Shown here: one piece after another, positions 33,717-46,854 of the stretch | Numbering within the stretch: position 1 is the stretch's first letter | Layout: each line of letters starts with the position of its first letter | DNA from: Janthinobacterium sp. SUN073 | Lineage (GTDB): Bacteria > Pseudomonadota > Gammaproteobacteria > Burkholderiales > Burkholderiaceae_D | Direction: 5' to 3' | Length of the DNA: 64,000 bases | Assembly: GCF_030397665.1 (NCBI RefSeq) | Contig: NZ_JAPUBT010000004.1 | Location: 124,001 to 188,000, forward strand | The notes under the pieces: generated by a model | Seen by the model: only the letters and a program-made list of their open reading frames with translations | Database searches by the model: none | Told to the model about the DNA's origin: nothing | Translations under genes and position numbers: made by a program

Positions 33717-36700
33717 GATGTTCCGCTTCTTCAGATAACAGTTGATCGAGTCCGTCCAGCAGTTCCAGCTGCGGCGCCAGCCAGTAGCAGCCGTGCGTAT
33801 CCGCATTCGCTATGCCGCGCAGGAACAGGAAGATGGCGCCGCCCAGGTGCTCGGCCGGATCGTACGCGTCGCCAAGGCGGCTTTTCAGCAGCCGGTGCAG
33901 GGCCAGCATGTAGATGGCGCCCTGGATATCGTAGCGGTGCTGCGCCATGCCGGCCGCCAGCGCCTGCGTGTGGTAGGCGGCGTCGTTGGCGCCCAGCGCA
34001 TTCGACTTGTAGTCGAGCACCCAGTAGCGGCCATCCTGTTCGATGACCAGGTCGGCAAAGCCTTTCAGCATGCCGTGCAGCTGGCGCCGCGGCAGCACGG
34101 GACGCGGCGCGCCGTCCAGCAGCAAGCGCGTGCACAGCTGATCGAGCGCTGCGGTGGACAAATGCTCGCTGGGGAACCAGAACTCCATCTCGGACAGGGT
34201 GCTGTCCAACTGCGACAACGACGCATCGAGCAGCGGCAGCGGCGTGATGGCGATTTCCCTGAGCCAGGCGATGGCGTCGTCCTGGCGGTGGCCCCAGCCC
34301 GCCCGCTCGCAGCGCGCCGCCAGGCGCGTGTTGAAGTGCTCGTCGTGGACGCTGTCAAAACCTTCGCCGCCCATCCACTCCAGCTGCTCGTGCAGGAAAT
34401 TGCCGGGCACGGAACCGCGCGGGAAGCGGTGCCACGGTGCATCTCCTGTTTGCAGCGGCGACGCGGCCGGCACGCCGGTGCCATCTTCCAGCAAGGTTTC
34501 TTCCAGCGCCCGCTGCGGCACGTGCGCGGCTGCCACGGCGCCGATCTGCCGTGTCAGCGAGGTAAAACTGCCCACCGACCAGTCGCGTTCGAACTCGCCC
34601 ACGAACACGGGCGCGGGCCGCAAGGCGGGGCGCCGCTCGACCCGATCCAGCACCGTGCAGGCATCGGGCTGCGCCAGTGACGTGACATAGATGGCGTCGC
34701 AATCGCCCGCCACCTGCTGCCAGCGCAGCAGCAGCTGCTCCGCCGGCAGCTTGTCGCCGCCCGTCAGCAGGTAGCCGAGCGCCGATTCGTGCAGGGTATT
34801 CTCGCCCGCCTTGCGCGCCGCCTGGGCGGCCACGCCCAGCCACAGGAAGTGGCGCGCGCGCGTCAGGGCCACGTACAGCAGGCGCAAGTCTTCCTCGATG
34901 CGCGCCTCTTCGACCGCCGCCATGGCTTCGTCGGACAAGGACAGATCGAGGCGGCGTTCGCCTTTTTCATCCGCATAGTCGAAGAAGCTGCGGTTGCGCT
35001 TGTCCACCTTGCGCGCCGTGACGGCGAACGGCAAATACACGAGCGGGTATTCGAGGCCCTTGGATTTGTGCACGGTGATGACCTTGACCAGTTCCGCATC
35101 GCTTTCCAGGCGCAGCACGCGCTCGTCGCCACCCTCGCCTTCACCGGCGATCTGCTCGGCCAGCCAGCGTATCAGCGCTTGCTCGCCATCGAGCTGGCGG
35201 CTGGCCGATTGCAGCAGTTCGGCCAGGTGCAGCAGATTCGTCAGCCGCCGCTCGCCGCCCGTCTGCTGCAGCAGCATGGCGGGCAGCTGCAGTTCGTGGA
35301 TGAAGCGGCGCAGCATGGCCAGCACGCCCTGGCGCTGCCAGATCAAATGCAGGGTCTTCAGTTGCTCGACGCGGCGCTCCCATTCCAGTTCGTCGCTGGA
35401 CAGGCGCGCCAGCTCGCCCAGCGACAGGCCGATGGTGCGCGTGGCAAAGGCGGCGCGCGCCAGCCCGCCGTCAAGCGGGTTGGCCAGCGCCGCCAGCCAG
35501 CGCAGCACGTCTTGCGCTTCCTCGCTGTCGATGACGGAATCCTTGTCGGACAGGTAGACGCTGGCGACGCGGCGGCGCGCCAGCGCGCGGCGGATGGCCG
35601 CCGCTTCCTTGCGGTCGCGCACGAGGATGGCGATATCGGCCGGCTCCAGGCGCACGAAGCCATCGGGACCCGTAAAACCCGCCTGCGCATCGCCCAGCAT
35701 GGCCACGATGTGCTCGGCGCAGTGCTGCGCAAAATACTCGCGGTAGCTGTCGCCGCGCAGTCCTGCATCACTGGCGCAGGCGGCCAGCAGGGCCGGCAGC
35801 GGGCCGCCTGCGTTCACCAGCCATTCATCGCGGCCCTTGGCGTCGACGGCTTCGAACGGCAGCGGATTCTCGCCGTTTTTGCGGTAGCGGAAGGCGCCGG
35901 CCGGCACCTCGTCGCGCTCGGCGTGCAGGAACAGCTGGTTGACGGCCGCCACCAGCGGCGCCGTGGAGCGGTAATTGGTGCCCAGCTGGTAGTGGCGGCC
36001 GGCGGTGGCGCGCCGCGCCGCCAGGTAGCTCTGGATGTCGGCGCCGCGAAAGCCGTAGATCGACTGCTTCGGGTCGCCGATCAGGAACAGGCCTTGCGCC
36101 GGGTCGTTGTCAGCGATGCGGTACAGCAGATTGAAGATCTGGTACTGGGCCGGCGCCGTATCCTGGAATTCATCGACCATCGCCAGCGGGTATTGATCGA
36201 CGATGCGCTGGCGCAGCGCCGCGCCATTTTCGCCCGCCAGCGCGTCGTGCAATCGCTGCAGCATGTCGGCAAAGCCGAACTGGCGCGACTGGCGCTTCAA
36301 CTGATCCATGCGCCGCGCGATGGCCGCCGCCGCATGCAGGTGCAGCTTGTGCCCTAGCGGCGTCAAGGCCGCCAGGGCGATCCCCAGCGCCTCCGTATGC
36401 TCGAAGCACTCGGGCACTTGCGCCGTGAAACTCTTGGCAAACGCATCTTCGATGCCGAACGGCGTCAATCTCTCCCACGCCTTGGCCGTGATGGCCGGCA
36501 GCAGCAACAGCGGATCCTGCGCCCAGCGGCGCAAGCCATCGAACCACTTCGCCAGGTTTTCCGGCTTCATCTTGACGCCGTTAAAACACTTGGGATTGAT
36601 GGCGCGGTGGTCATTGATCCAGGTGGCCATCTGCTCCGTGCGCTCGACCCAGCCCGCCTTCAGGGTGGCCAGCTGCGCGGCCAGCGCACGCTGTTCGCGC

Positions 36701-37380
36701 GCGATCAGCATGGATAACGGTTCTTCGTGCGCCATGCGCATGATGTCGGCGCGGCGCGCCAGTTCGCGCGCGCCTTTCTTTAGCGCCCCCACGTCGGGCC
36801 AGCAGGCCAGCAGCACGTCGAGCGCCTGCGGCGGCAAGGGATACACTTGCTGGCGCCAGTAATCGTGGGCCGCATCCTCGAACAGGGCTTGCTCGTCGCT
36901 GACCAGTTCTTCGTCGAACAGGCTGCCGCTGTCGAACGCGTGCTCGCGCAGCATGCGCTGGCACCAGGCGTCGATGGTGAAGATGGCCGCTTCATCCATC
37001 GTCTCGGCGGCCAGCATCAGCCGGTGCGCGGCTTTTTGCCGCTCGCTCTCGTCCGGATAGGATTCCAGCAAGGCGTCAAGAAACGGGTCGCGGCCGCCGG
37101 ATTCAATGCCAAATTCGTGGCGAAAATAAGCGGCGGCCTCGATCAGGCGCTCACGCACGCGGTTCGACAATTCGCGCGTGGCGGCGCGGGTAAACGTCAT
37201 CACCAAAATGTCGGCCGGCAGCAGGGGACGCGTAAAGCGGCTGTCGTCGTCGCCGTGTCCCAGCACGAGACGCACGTACAACGCGGCGATGGTCCAGGTT
37301 TTACCCGTGCCGGCCGAAGCTTCGATCAGGCGCGAGCCGTGCAGCGGGAACGCCAGGGGGTTGAGCAGATGGCTCGTCAT
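33706..37380 (-). CDS. recB: RecB, exonuclease V beta subunit (helicase-nuclease)
   Basis: RecB is the 3'-5' helicase and the only nuclease of RecBCD. The 1224-residue protein is full length. The UvrD-type motifs run from Walker A (IEASAGTGKTWTIA, about 18-31) through MVDEFQDTAPAQYQIF, LIGDPKQSIYGFRGAD, LGTNYRSTAPLV and TVHKSKGLEYPLVYLP to YVALTRARHFLWLG. The C-terminal nuclease site is intact: GFADLVIEQDGRYWVLDYKS, with DYK at 1123-1125, and QGAIYMLALHRLL downstream. Its ATG overlaps the recC stop by 4 bases. Confidence 0.96.
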   Translation of the reverse strand: MTSHLLNPLAFPLHGSRLIEASAGTGKTWTIAALYVRLVLGHGDDDSRFTRPLLPADILVMTFTRAATRELSNRVRERLIEAAAYFRHEFGIESGGRDPFLDALLESYPDESERQKAAHRLMLAAETMDEAAIFTIDAWCQRMLREHAFDSGSLFDEELVSDEQALFEDAAHDYWRQQVYPLPPQALDVLLACWPDVGALKKGARELARRADIMRMAHEEPLSMLIAREQRALAAQLATLKAGWVERTEQMATWINDHRAINPKCFNGVKMKPENLAKWFDGLRRWAQDPLLLLPAITAKAWERLTPFGIEDAFAKSFTAQVPECFEHTEALGIALAALTPLGHKLHLHAAAAIARRMDQLKRQSRQFGFADMLQRLHDALAGENGAALRQRIVDQYPLAMVDEFQDTAPAQYQIFNLLYRIADNDPAQGLFLIGDPKQSIYGFRGADIQSYLAARRATAGRHYQLGTNYRSTAPLVAAVNQLFLHAERDEVPAGAFRYRKNGENPLPFEAVDAKGRDEWLVNAGGPLPALLAACASDAGLRGDSYREYFAQHCAEHIVAMLGDAQAGFTGPDGFVRLEPADIAILVRDRKEAAAIRRALARRRVASVYLSDKDSVIDSEEAQDVLRWLAALANPLDGGLARAAFATRTIGLSLGELARLSSDELEWERRVEQLKTLHLIWQRQGVLAMLRRFIHELQLPAMLLQQTGGERRLTNLLHLAELLQSASRQLDGEQALIRWLAEQIAGEGEGGDERVLRLESDAELVKVITVHKSKGLEYPLVYLPFAVTARKVDKRNRSFFDYADEKGERRLDLSLSDEAMAAVEEARIEEDLRLLYVALTRARHFLWLGVAAQAARKAGENTLHESALGYLLTGGDKLPAEQLLLRWQQVAGDCDAIYVTSLAQPDACTVLDRVERRPALRPAPVFVGEFERDWSVGSFTSLTRQIGAVAAAHVPQRALEETLLEDGTGVPAASPLQTGDAPWHRFPRGSVPGNFLHEQLEWMGGEGFDSVHDEHFNTRLAARCERAGWGHRQDDAIAWLREIAITPLPLLDASLSQLDSTLSEMEFWFPSEHLSTAALDQLCTRLLLDGAPRPVLPRRQLHGMLKGFADLVIEQDGRYWVLDYKSNALGANDAAYHTQALAAGMAQHRYDIQGAIYMLALHRLLKSRLGDAYDPAEHLGGAIFLFLRGIANADTHGCYWLAPQLELLDGLDQLLSEEAEHHAA

Positions 37381-40300
37381 TGTTCTTCTCCCGCGCCATC
37401 ATCGGGCGCGCTGATCGGGTCGATCGTGATGTGTTCTTGCAGCCAGTCGGCCAGCGGGCCATACAGCTCGCGCGTGCAGTCCTGCCACGCTTCCTCGGCC
37501 GCCAGCGCGGAAAACTCGGGCCACAGGCGCGCCAGGCACAGTTCATCGCGCTCGCCAGACAGTTCAAAACCGCCATCGTAGACGGCGCGCGGGTCGCCCT
37601 GCTGCACCAGCGCCAGGCCCGTCTTGCACGCCGTGGGCAACGGATGATTCATGCCTTCGCGCCATAGCGCCAGCAAGGTGGCCAGCGCATCGCGCGACGT
37701 TGCCGGGTCGAGCGGCGCCATGCTGACGATGGCGTCGCGCGCCACCAGGTAGCCGGTGACGGGAAAGCCGAGGGCGGCGGCGGCCAGCTGGCGCAGCCAC
37801 ATCAGCATCAGCTTGTCGCCGCGCGCCAGGCCGCTCTTGTCCGTCACCTTCGAGGAAATCTGCATCAGCCAGGCCGTCTCCTGCCCGTTGCTGCACAATT
37901 TGTCGAGCCAGTCATCGATCTGCACTTCGCCAAACGGCAAGTTGATGGCGCGCTTGTCGGCCGCGTACGGGAACGAGGCGCGCAAGGACAGCCACGCGCT
38001 GCGCACGGGCACCAGCGCCTCGACCAGCTGCGCCTGCACTTGCTGGCCGATCAGGCCGATGGGCAGCACGCCTTCGCGCGCCAGCTTCTGCGCGCGCGCT
38101 TCCAGGCTGGCGCGCACGTCGTCCAGCGCTTCGACGGCGCCGCCATCGTCCAGCATGGTGTCTTCCAACAGATAGCGCTCGAGCGCATTCAGGCCGAACG
38201 GCTCTTCATCCTCGCCCAGCATGGCCGCATCGGCAAAATACACGCTCAAGCGGCGGCGGAAAAAGTATTTGACGGGTTGGCGCAGGAAACTGGCCAGCTC
38301 GCCCAGCTTCAGGCGCGTGCCGGGATCGAGCTCGTAGGGGCCCAGCGGCAGCACGGCGGCCTGCGCCTGCGCATCGGCCGCATCGGCATCGGTATGGACT
38401 ACGCGCCATTCGCGCGCGTAGGTCAGCAAGCCATCGGCCTCGAAATAGCGGCGGCTGAAGGGCTGCAGCGCGTGCTCGGTGGTCAGCGATACAAGATGCC
38501 GGTCCAGCGACCAGCCGGCGGCCAGGTAGTCGCGCAGCTGCGACACCAGCACGGACGGCGGCTGCTCGGAATTGTCGCGCACATTGCGCCCCACCCAGCT
38601 CACATACAGTTTGTCGCGCGCGGCCAGCAAGGCTTCGAGCATCAGGTAGCGGTCATCGTCGCGGCGCGAACGGTCGCCCGGGCGTGCCATGCCGGGCAGC
38701 GCCAGCAGGTCGAAATCGGCCTTTTGCGCGCGGCGCGGGAAGTCGCCATCGTTCATACCCAGCAGGCACACGACGCGAAACGGCACGGCGCGCATCGGCA
38801 TCAGCGTGCAGAAGGTGACGCCGCCGGAGACGAATTGATGGTTCAGGGTCGGCTCGTCCAGCGCACCCAGCCACGCCACGCGCAGCACGGACAGCGGCAC
38901 CTGCTCGACAAAGCCCGCATGCTCGCAGGTTTCCAGCCAGCCCTGCAAGGCGCCTTCCAGCTGCGCCAGGGTCAGGCGGTCACCTTCGTCGTCGGCATCG
39001 AAAAAAGCGGCCAGCAGCGCGCGCGCCTGCACGCCCCAATCGGCTGGCGTGTGCGCGTTGGCCAGCACGCTGCGCCAGTGCAGCAGCGCCTCGACCAGCT
39101 GCGCCAGCGAGCCCGCCAGCGCCGCATCGAGGCCGCCCACTTCCGCATACGGCTCGATGCCGCCAAAGCTGGCGCCACTGCCACTGGCATAGCCGAGCAG
39201 CATGCGCCGCACGCCGAAAATCCATGCATTCTGTTCCCCGGCCGCGCCCAGCCCCAGGCCGGCGCGGTGCGCCTGGTCCAGGCCCCAGCGCACGCCCGCC
39301 CCTTCGATCCAGGCGCCCAGGGTGGCCAGGTCGTCCGGCTGCAGGCCAAAGCGGGCCGCCAGCGCGGGCACGTCGAGCAGGTCGCGCACTTCGCTCTGGC
39401 GGCAGCGCTGCTGCGGCAGCTGCAGCAGCCATTCGAGCGCGACGAGCAGCGGATTGACGCTGCGGTCCTTCACGTCGCCGATCTCGAACGGGATGAAACG
39501 CTCGTCATTGCGCCGGTACTGGCCGAAGACGGCGTGGATGGCGGCCGTGAAGGTGTCGATGTCGGGCACCATCACCACCACGTCGCGCGGACGCAAGCCC
39601 GTCTCGGCGCTGTGCGCGAACATGGCCAGCAGCTGGTCGTGCAGCACTTCCACTTCGCGCTGCACGCTGTGTGCCACATGAAATTCGATCGAGCGGTCGC
39701 CTGCCTCGGGCGGCGTTTGTTCGTGTTCCGCCAGCGGACGCAGTTCGCGGATGGCCACCTGCACCTGTTGCAGCAGGGTTTCGCCCGTTTCCTCGCCAAA
39801 CAGGTCGATGCGCAGGCTGTCGTCGCGCCCTTCGACTTGCGCGTGTTCGTCGAATTCGTCGAGCATGCGGATGAAGTCGCGCCCTTGCCTGCCCCAGCTG
39901 GCCAGCAGCGGATGGCTGTGCGCATGCAGTGCTTCGAGCGGAATTTGCGCCAGATCGGTGCCATTGCGCTGCCGCTGGCGCTTGTTTTCCGCGCGCAGCA
40001 AGTCGCGCCCGTCGATGATGTCGCCCCAGTAAAACTGGCACGGATTGGGCACGGCCAGCACCACCTGCGTGTGGCGCGCCAGCGCGGCCAGCGCCTGCAA
40101 GGTCTGGTACGGCAGCGCCGATACGCCAAACAGCACCACGCGGCGCGGCAGCTTGCCGGCAGGCTGCTCGCCGGCGGCGATCGCCGCCAGGAAGGCGTCG
40201 TGGATGTCGGCGCGGCCCGTGTCGCGCTCAAACGGTTCCACGTCGGCAGCCACGGCGCGCCACAACTGCGCCTGCCAGCGCTGGTCTTGCTTCAATGGGA

Positions 40301-40811
40301 TAGCTTCGCCGCGCGCCGTGCGCAACTGGTCGCGCCCCGCGGCCCAATCGGCCAGCCAGTCGGCGCGGTAGACCTGGTACTGGTCGAACAAATCGGCCAG
40401 GCGCTCGGCCAGCTGCAGCAGGCGTTCGCAATCGCCATCGGCAAGGAAGTAACGCAGCGGCGCAAACACCGGGTCGGCCAGCAGCGACGGCAATAGACGC
40501 ATCAAACGCCACGTCAGCGGGGATTTATCAAATGGCGACACGCGCGGCACCCGTTCGCGCCCCAGCATGCCGCGGTAGCTTTCCCACAGCAGGCGCGCCG
40601 GCAAGGCGATGCGCGTGGCGGCGCACACGCCCATCTCCTCGGCCAGGGCGATCTTCAGCCATTCGGCCACGCCGTTCGACTGCACCAGAAAGATATCCGT
40701 TTCCAGCGGCGCCAGCGGATGCTGGCGCAGCCACTGGAAGACGGCGGCGCGCAGCTGTTCCAGCTGGTTGCCATGCAGGATGAGAAGGCCGGGCGTGACG
40801 GGAGTATGCAT
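37377..40811 (-). CDS. recC: RecC, exonuclease V gamma subunit
   Basis: RecC holds RecB and RecD together and reads the Chi sequence. The 1144-residue protein opens with LLILHGNQLEQLRAAVFQWLRQHPLAPLE, typical of the family, and contains FLVQSNGVAEWLKIALAEE and LLGMNDGDFPRR. It has the helicase fold without a Walker A motif, as expected. It is the first gene of the recCBD run; unlike E. coli, no ptrA protease gene separates recC from recB. It starts 75 bases beyond the end of the hybrid kinase gene on the same strand. Confidence 0.95.
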   Translation of the reverse strand: MHTPVTPGLLILHGNQLEQLRAAVFQWLRQHPLAPLETDIFLVQSNGVAEWLKIALAEEMGVCAATRIALPARLLWESYRGMLGRERVPRVSPFDKSPLTWRLMRLLPSLLADPVFAPLRYFLADGDCERLLQLAERLADLFDQYQVYRADWLADWAAGRDQLRTARGEAIPLKQDQRWQAQLWRAVAADVEPFERDTGRADIHDAFLAAIAAGEQPAGKLPRRVVLFGVSALPYQTLQALAALARHTQVVLAVPNPCQFYWGDIIDGRDLLRAENKRQRQRNGTDLAQIPLEALHAHSHPLLASWGRQGRDFIRMLDEFDEHAQVEGRDDSLRIDLFGEETGETLLQQVQVAIRELRPLAEHEQTPPEAGDRSIEFHVAHSVQREVEVLHDQLLAMFAHSAETGLRPRDVVVMVPDIDTFTAAIHAVFGQYRRNDERFIPFEIGDVKDRSVNPLLVALEWLLQLPQQRCRQSEVRDLLDVPALAARFGLQPDDLATLGAWIEGAGVRWGLDQAHRAGLGLGAAGEQNAWIFGVRRMLLGYASGSGASFGGIEPYAEVGGLDAALAGSLAQLVEALLHWRSVLANAHTPADWGVQARALLAAFFDADDEGDRLTLAQLEGALQGWLETCEHAGFVEQVPLSVLRVAWLGALDEPTLNHQFVSGGVTFCTLMPMRAVPFRVVCLLGMNDGDFPRRAQKADFDLLALPGMARPGDRSRRDDDRYLMLEALLAARDKLYVSWVGRNVRDNSEQPPSVLVSQLRDYLAAGWSLDRHLVSLTTEHALQPFSRRYFEADGLLTYAREWRVVHTDADAADAQAQAAVLPLGPYELDPGTRLKLGELASFLRQPVKYFFRRRLSVYFADAAMLGEDEEPFGLNALERYLLEDTMLDDGGAVEALDDVRASLEARAQKLAREGVLPIGLIGQQVQAQLVEALVPVRSAWLSLRASFPYAADKRAINLPFGEVQIDDWLDKLCSNGQETAWLMQISSKVTDKSGLARGDKLMLMWLRQLAAAALGFPVTGYLVARDAIVSMAPLDPATSRDALATLLALWREGMNHPLPTACKTGLALVQQGDPRAVYDGGFELSGERDELCLARLWPEFSALAAEEAWQDCTRELYGPLADWLQEHITIDPISAPDDGAGEEQ

Positions 40812-40886
40812 GCTGATCCGATGGGTTGCCGCGTCTCCGGCCGGATGGCCGGAGACGTCAAAGGCATATTATCGCCGCTGCCTGCG

Positions 40887-43925
<3,039 letters not shown>

Positions 43926-44066
43926 TGTCGATCGCTTATTCCGGTTTCCTCGAATGTGCGGCGCAGGCCGCCCAGCAGGTACGAGGATACTATCAAAGCC
44001 CCTGCCCGACGCATCTGAGCACGAAAAAAAGCGCGCACAATGGTTGCACTGGAAAACACCCAACGC

Positions 44067-44957
44067 CTACGCCGCCTGCAGCGCCCCGGCCAGGAAGTCG
44101 CAAAAGGCGCGCACCTTTTCCTGCACGTGGCGTCCATCGGGCGTCAACGCATACACGCCGCGCCTGGCCATGCCATGCAACGGCAGCACGCGCACCAGGG
44201 CGCCGCTGGCCAGCAGGGGCGTGGCGACGAACGACGGCAGCGCGCCCACGCCGATGCCCGCCACCAGCATGTCGGCCAGCAGCAGGCTGCTGTCGGCGGA
44301 AAAGCGCACGGACAGGACGATGCTGCTCGCCCCTTCCGGGCCGGCCAGCTGCCAGATGCCGGGACTGTCGGCCAGACGGTAGGCGAGGCAATCGTGGCCG
44401 TGCAAATCCTGCGCCTGACGGGGCGTGCCGCGCCGCGCCAGGTAGGCGGGCGCCGCGCAGATCATCTGCTCCACATCGCCCAGGCGGCGCGCCACCAGAG
44501 TCGAATCGGCCAGCGCGGCGCGAATGCGCAGCGACACGTCATAGCCCTCGCCCACCACGTCACGCAGGCGGTCGTCCAGGGTCATCTCGATGCTGACTTC
44601 CGGATGGCGGGCCATGAAGACCGGCAGCAGGGGCGACAGCACTTTCAGGCCAAACGACAGCGGCGCATTCACGCGCAGCCGCCCCGCCACCTTGCCGGCG
44701 CAGCCGCGCGTGGCCAGTTCCAGCGCATCGACCTCGTCGAGCAGGCGGCAGCATTCAAGATAATAGGCGCGGCCGCCGTCCGACAGGCTCATGCGCCGCG
44801 TGGTACGCACCAGCAGCACGGTGCCCAGGCGCGCCTCCAGCTGGCGCACCTGCTTGCTGATAGCCGCCGCCGACTGGTTCAGGTCCTGCGCCGCCTTGCT
44901 GAAGCTGTCGCGTTCGACCACCTTGCGAAACACGCGCATGTGCGCCAGAACATCCAT
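44067..44957 (-). CDS. LysR-family transcriptional regulator
   Basis: A 296-residue LysR-type regulator of the CrgA-like group. The helix-turn-helix is FRKVVERDSFSKAAQDLNQSAAAISKQVRQLE (about residues 10-41). The effector domain contains GRLRVNAPLSFGLKVLSPLLPVF and GYDVSLRIRAALADSTLVARRL. It is divergent from the secreted cyclase-family hydrolase at 45066 with a 108-base spacer, so that gene is its likely target, along with itself. It faces away from the hybrid kinase. Confidence 0.91.
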   Translation of the reverse strand: MDVLAHMRVFRKVVERDSFSKAAQDLNQSAAAISKQVRQLEARLGTVLLVRTTRRMSLSDGGRAYYLECCRLLDEVDALELATRGCAGKVAGRLRVNAPLSFGLKVLSPLLPVFMARHPEVSIEMTLDDRLRDVVGEGYDVSLRIRAALADSTLVARRLGDVEQMICAAPAYLARRGTPRQAQDLHGHDCLAYRLADSPGIWQLAGPEGASSIVLSVRFSADSSLLLADMLVAGIGVGALPSFVATPLLASGALVRVLPLHGMARRGVYALTPDGRHVQEKVRAFCDFLAGALQAA

Positions 44958-45002
44958 GATTCTTTCCCTGCAGTTGAATATCTTATTATTTTATCGCTGA
45001 TT

Positions 45003-45028
45003 ATCATTGAAATTAAAAACAATATGAT
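45003..45028. promoter_or_regulatory. Candidate LysR operator upstream of the cyclase-family gene
   Basis: ATCATTG, ten bases, then CAATATGAT form an imperfect inverted repeat with perfect ATTG/CAAT cores (45006-45009 and 45020-45023). It lies in the divergent spacer, 38 bases before the hydrolase start. Confidence 0.4.
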
Positions 45029-45065
45029 GGTGACTTCATTCTTCACCTGACACAAGGAGCACCCC

Positions 45066-46067
45066 ATGTTCACCTTCCCTTCGCCGTTGAACACCCTGCC
45101 GCTGCTGCTGGCTCTGCTGGCTGGCACAGCCCAGGCGGCCCCGGCCACCGCCGTCCTGCCTGAAGTGGGCATCAGCCCCTGGGGGCCGACAGATGAAATC
45201 GGCCGCCTGAACCTGATGACGCCGGCCTCGCGTGCCGCCATCCTGGCGCGCATCGACGGCGGCAAGAGCTATGACCTGGCCGTCGATTTCTACATCGGCA
45301 TGCCCAGCTGGCAGGCGGCTGGCGATCCGCCCTACCAGATGTGGATGACGCACACGCCGAAGGGCAACGTCGTGGCCGACTCCATGCACGTGGGCGATCA
45401 GATGAACCGCCACGTCAGTTACACTGGTTCGGCCGTGTCCATGTATGCGCACATGGGCACGCATATCGACGCGCTCAACCACTTCGGCTTGAACGGCAAG
45501 ATCTGGAACGGTTTTACAGAGGAACAGTATCTGGGCGACCGTGGCTGGACCGTGACGGGCGCGGAAAAGCTGCCGCCGATTATCGCGCGCGGCGTGCTGA
45601 TCGACGTGGCCGTGGCCAAGGGACTGTCACAGCTGCCTGATAATTACCGGGTCACGCGGCAGGACTTGCGCGCGGCGCTGGCCCAGCAGAAGATCACGCT
45701 GGAAAAGGGCGACGTGGTACTGATACGCACGGGCCGCATGCAGCACTATGAGCAGGCGCAAGCCTACATGGCCAATCCCCCCGGCCTGTCGCTCGATGCG
45801 GCGACATTCCTCGTGGAAGATGGCGGCGCCATGGTGGTAGGGGCGGACAACCTCAGTTTCGAGGCGTTTCCGTCCGAAGTGGCGGGCAACTACCTGCCCG
45901 TACACACCTATCTGCTGGCGCAGCAGGGCACGCCCATCCTGGAACTGGTCGACCTGGAAGCCTTGTCGCGCGACAAGGTGTACCAGTTTGCCTTCATCGG
46001 CGCCTCGTTGAAATTCCGTGGCGGCGACGCGGCGCCCATCCGTCCCGTGGCGCTGCCGATACGCTAG
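45066..46067 (+). CDS. Exported cyclase-family metal hydrolase
   Basis: A 333-residue protein of the cyclase family (PF04199), which includes kynurenine formamidase and isatin hydrolase. A signal peptide ends GTAQAAP, so the enzyme should be periplasmic. The metal-binding motif HxGTHxDxxxH is present as HMGTHIDALNHFG. Other conserved stretches are GWGPTDEIGRLNLMT-like sequence near the start of the mature part and GDVVLIRTGRMQHYE. It probably hydrolyses a cyclic amide or formyl-amide, but the substrate is unknown. Its TAG overlaps the stop of convergent cobA within the four bases CTAG. Confidence 0.88.
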   Translation: MFTFPSPLNTLPLLLALLAGTAQAAPATAVLPEVGISPWGPTDEIGRLNLMTPASRAAILARIDGGKSYDLAVDFYIGMPSWQAAGDPPYQMWMTHTPKGNVVADSMHVGDQMNRHVSYTGSAVSMYAHMGTHIDALNHFGLNGKIWNGFTEEQYLGDRGWTVTGAEKLPPIIARGVLIDVAVAKGLSQLPDNYRVTRQDLRAALAQQKITLEKGDVVLIRTGRMQHYEQAQAYMANPPGLSLDAATFLVEDGGAMVVGADNLSFEAFPSEVAGNYLPVHTYLLAQQGTPILELVDLEALSRDKVYQFAFIGASLKFRGGDAAPIRPVALPIR

Positions 46068-46840
46068 CGTCCGACGGCGGCAGCCAGCAAGGTGCCGACG
46101 CCATGGTCATCCCAGGCATCGGCGCAGCGCACCACCTCGCCCACGACGATGATGCTGGGACTGCCCAGGCCGCTGGCCAGCAAGTCGGCGGGCAAAGCGT
46201 GCAAGGTACTCAGCAACTGGCGCTGGGCCGGCAAGCTGGCCGATTGCACCACGGCCACGGGCGTGCCGGGCGCCATGCCGCCGGCCAGCAAGCCCGTCTG
46301 GATGGCCGCCACCCGCGCCACGCCCATATAGATGACGAGGGTGAGCTTGCTTTGCGCCAATGCCGCCCAGTTCGGCTCGGACGCGCTATCCTTGCCGTGG
46401 CCCGTGACGAAAATCGCGCCCTGGCTCCAGCCGCGGTGCGTCAGCGGCACGCCGATGCTGGCCGGCGCGGCCAGGCCGCTGCTGATGCCGGGTATGACCT
46501 CGACGGCCACGCCGTGGCTGCGCAGGTAGGCGCGCTCTTCGCCGCCGCGTCCGAACAGATAAGGGTCACCCCCTTTCAGGCGCACCACGTGCAGGCCGGC
46601 GCGCGCTTCGGCCAGCATCAGGCGCTCGATGAAGGCTTGCGGCGTGGAAGCACAGCCACCCCGCTTGCCCACCTCGACCACGCGCACGCCAGGCGCCGCA
46701 TGCGCGAGGATGGCCGGGTTGACGAGGTCGTCGATCAGCACCACGTCGGCCCGCGCGATGGCCTTCACCGCTTTTAATGTCAACAGGTCCGGGTCGCCGG
46801 GACCGGCGCCGACCAGGGTCACGCTTCCAAGTTGCGCCAT
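46064..46840 (-). CDS. cobA: Uroporphyrinogen-III C-methyltransferase
   Basis: This 258-residue SUMT methylates uroporphyrinogen III twice to give precorrin-2, the precursor of siroheme for nitrite and sulfite reductases and of cobalamin. The diagnostic motifs are VGAGPGDPDLLTLKA, VRLKGGDPYLFGRGGEE and VIPGISSGLAAPASIGVPLTHRG. It is the single-domain form, without the CysG dehydrogenase/chelatase half. GGGAG lies 8 bases before the ATG at 46840. An ATG at 46855 overlaps the nasS stop (TAATG) and is an alternative. Linkage to nasS points to nitrate assimilation. Confidence 0.95.
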   Translation of the reverse strand: MAQLGSVTLVGAGPGDPDLLTLKAVKAIARADVVLIDDLVNPAILAHAAPGVRVVEVGKRGGCASTPQAFIERLMLAEARAGLHVVRLKGGDPYLFGRGGEERAYLRSHGVAVEVIPGISSGLAAPASIGVPLTHRGWSQGAIFVTGHGKDSASEPNWAALAQSKLTLVIYMGVARVAAIQTGLLAGGMAPGTPVAVVQSASLPAQRQLLSTLHALPADLLASGLGSPSIIVVGEVVRCADAWDDHGVGTLLAAAVGR

Positions 46841-46854
46841 GATGCAGTCTCCCA

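Noticed and set aside
38040-40496. An 818-codon open frame on the plus strand opposite recC
   Set aside because: It is antisense to a full-length recC with clear family sequence. Its product is rich in His, Arg, Gln and Ala, the usual pattern of a GC-bias shadow frame.
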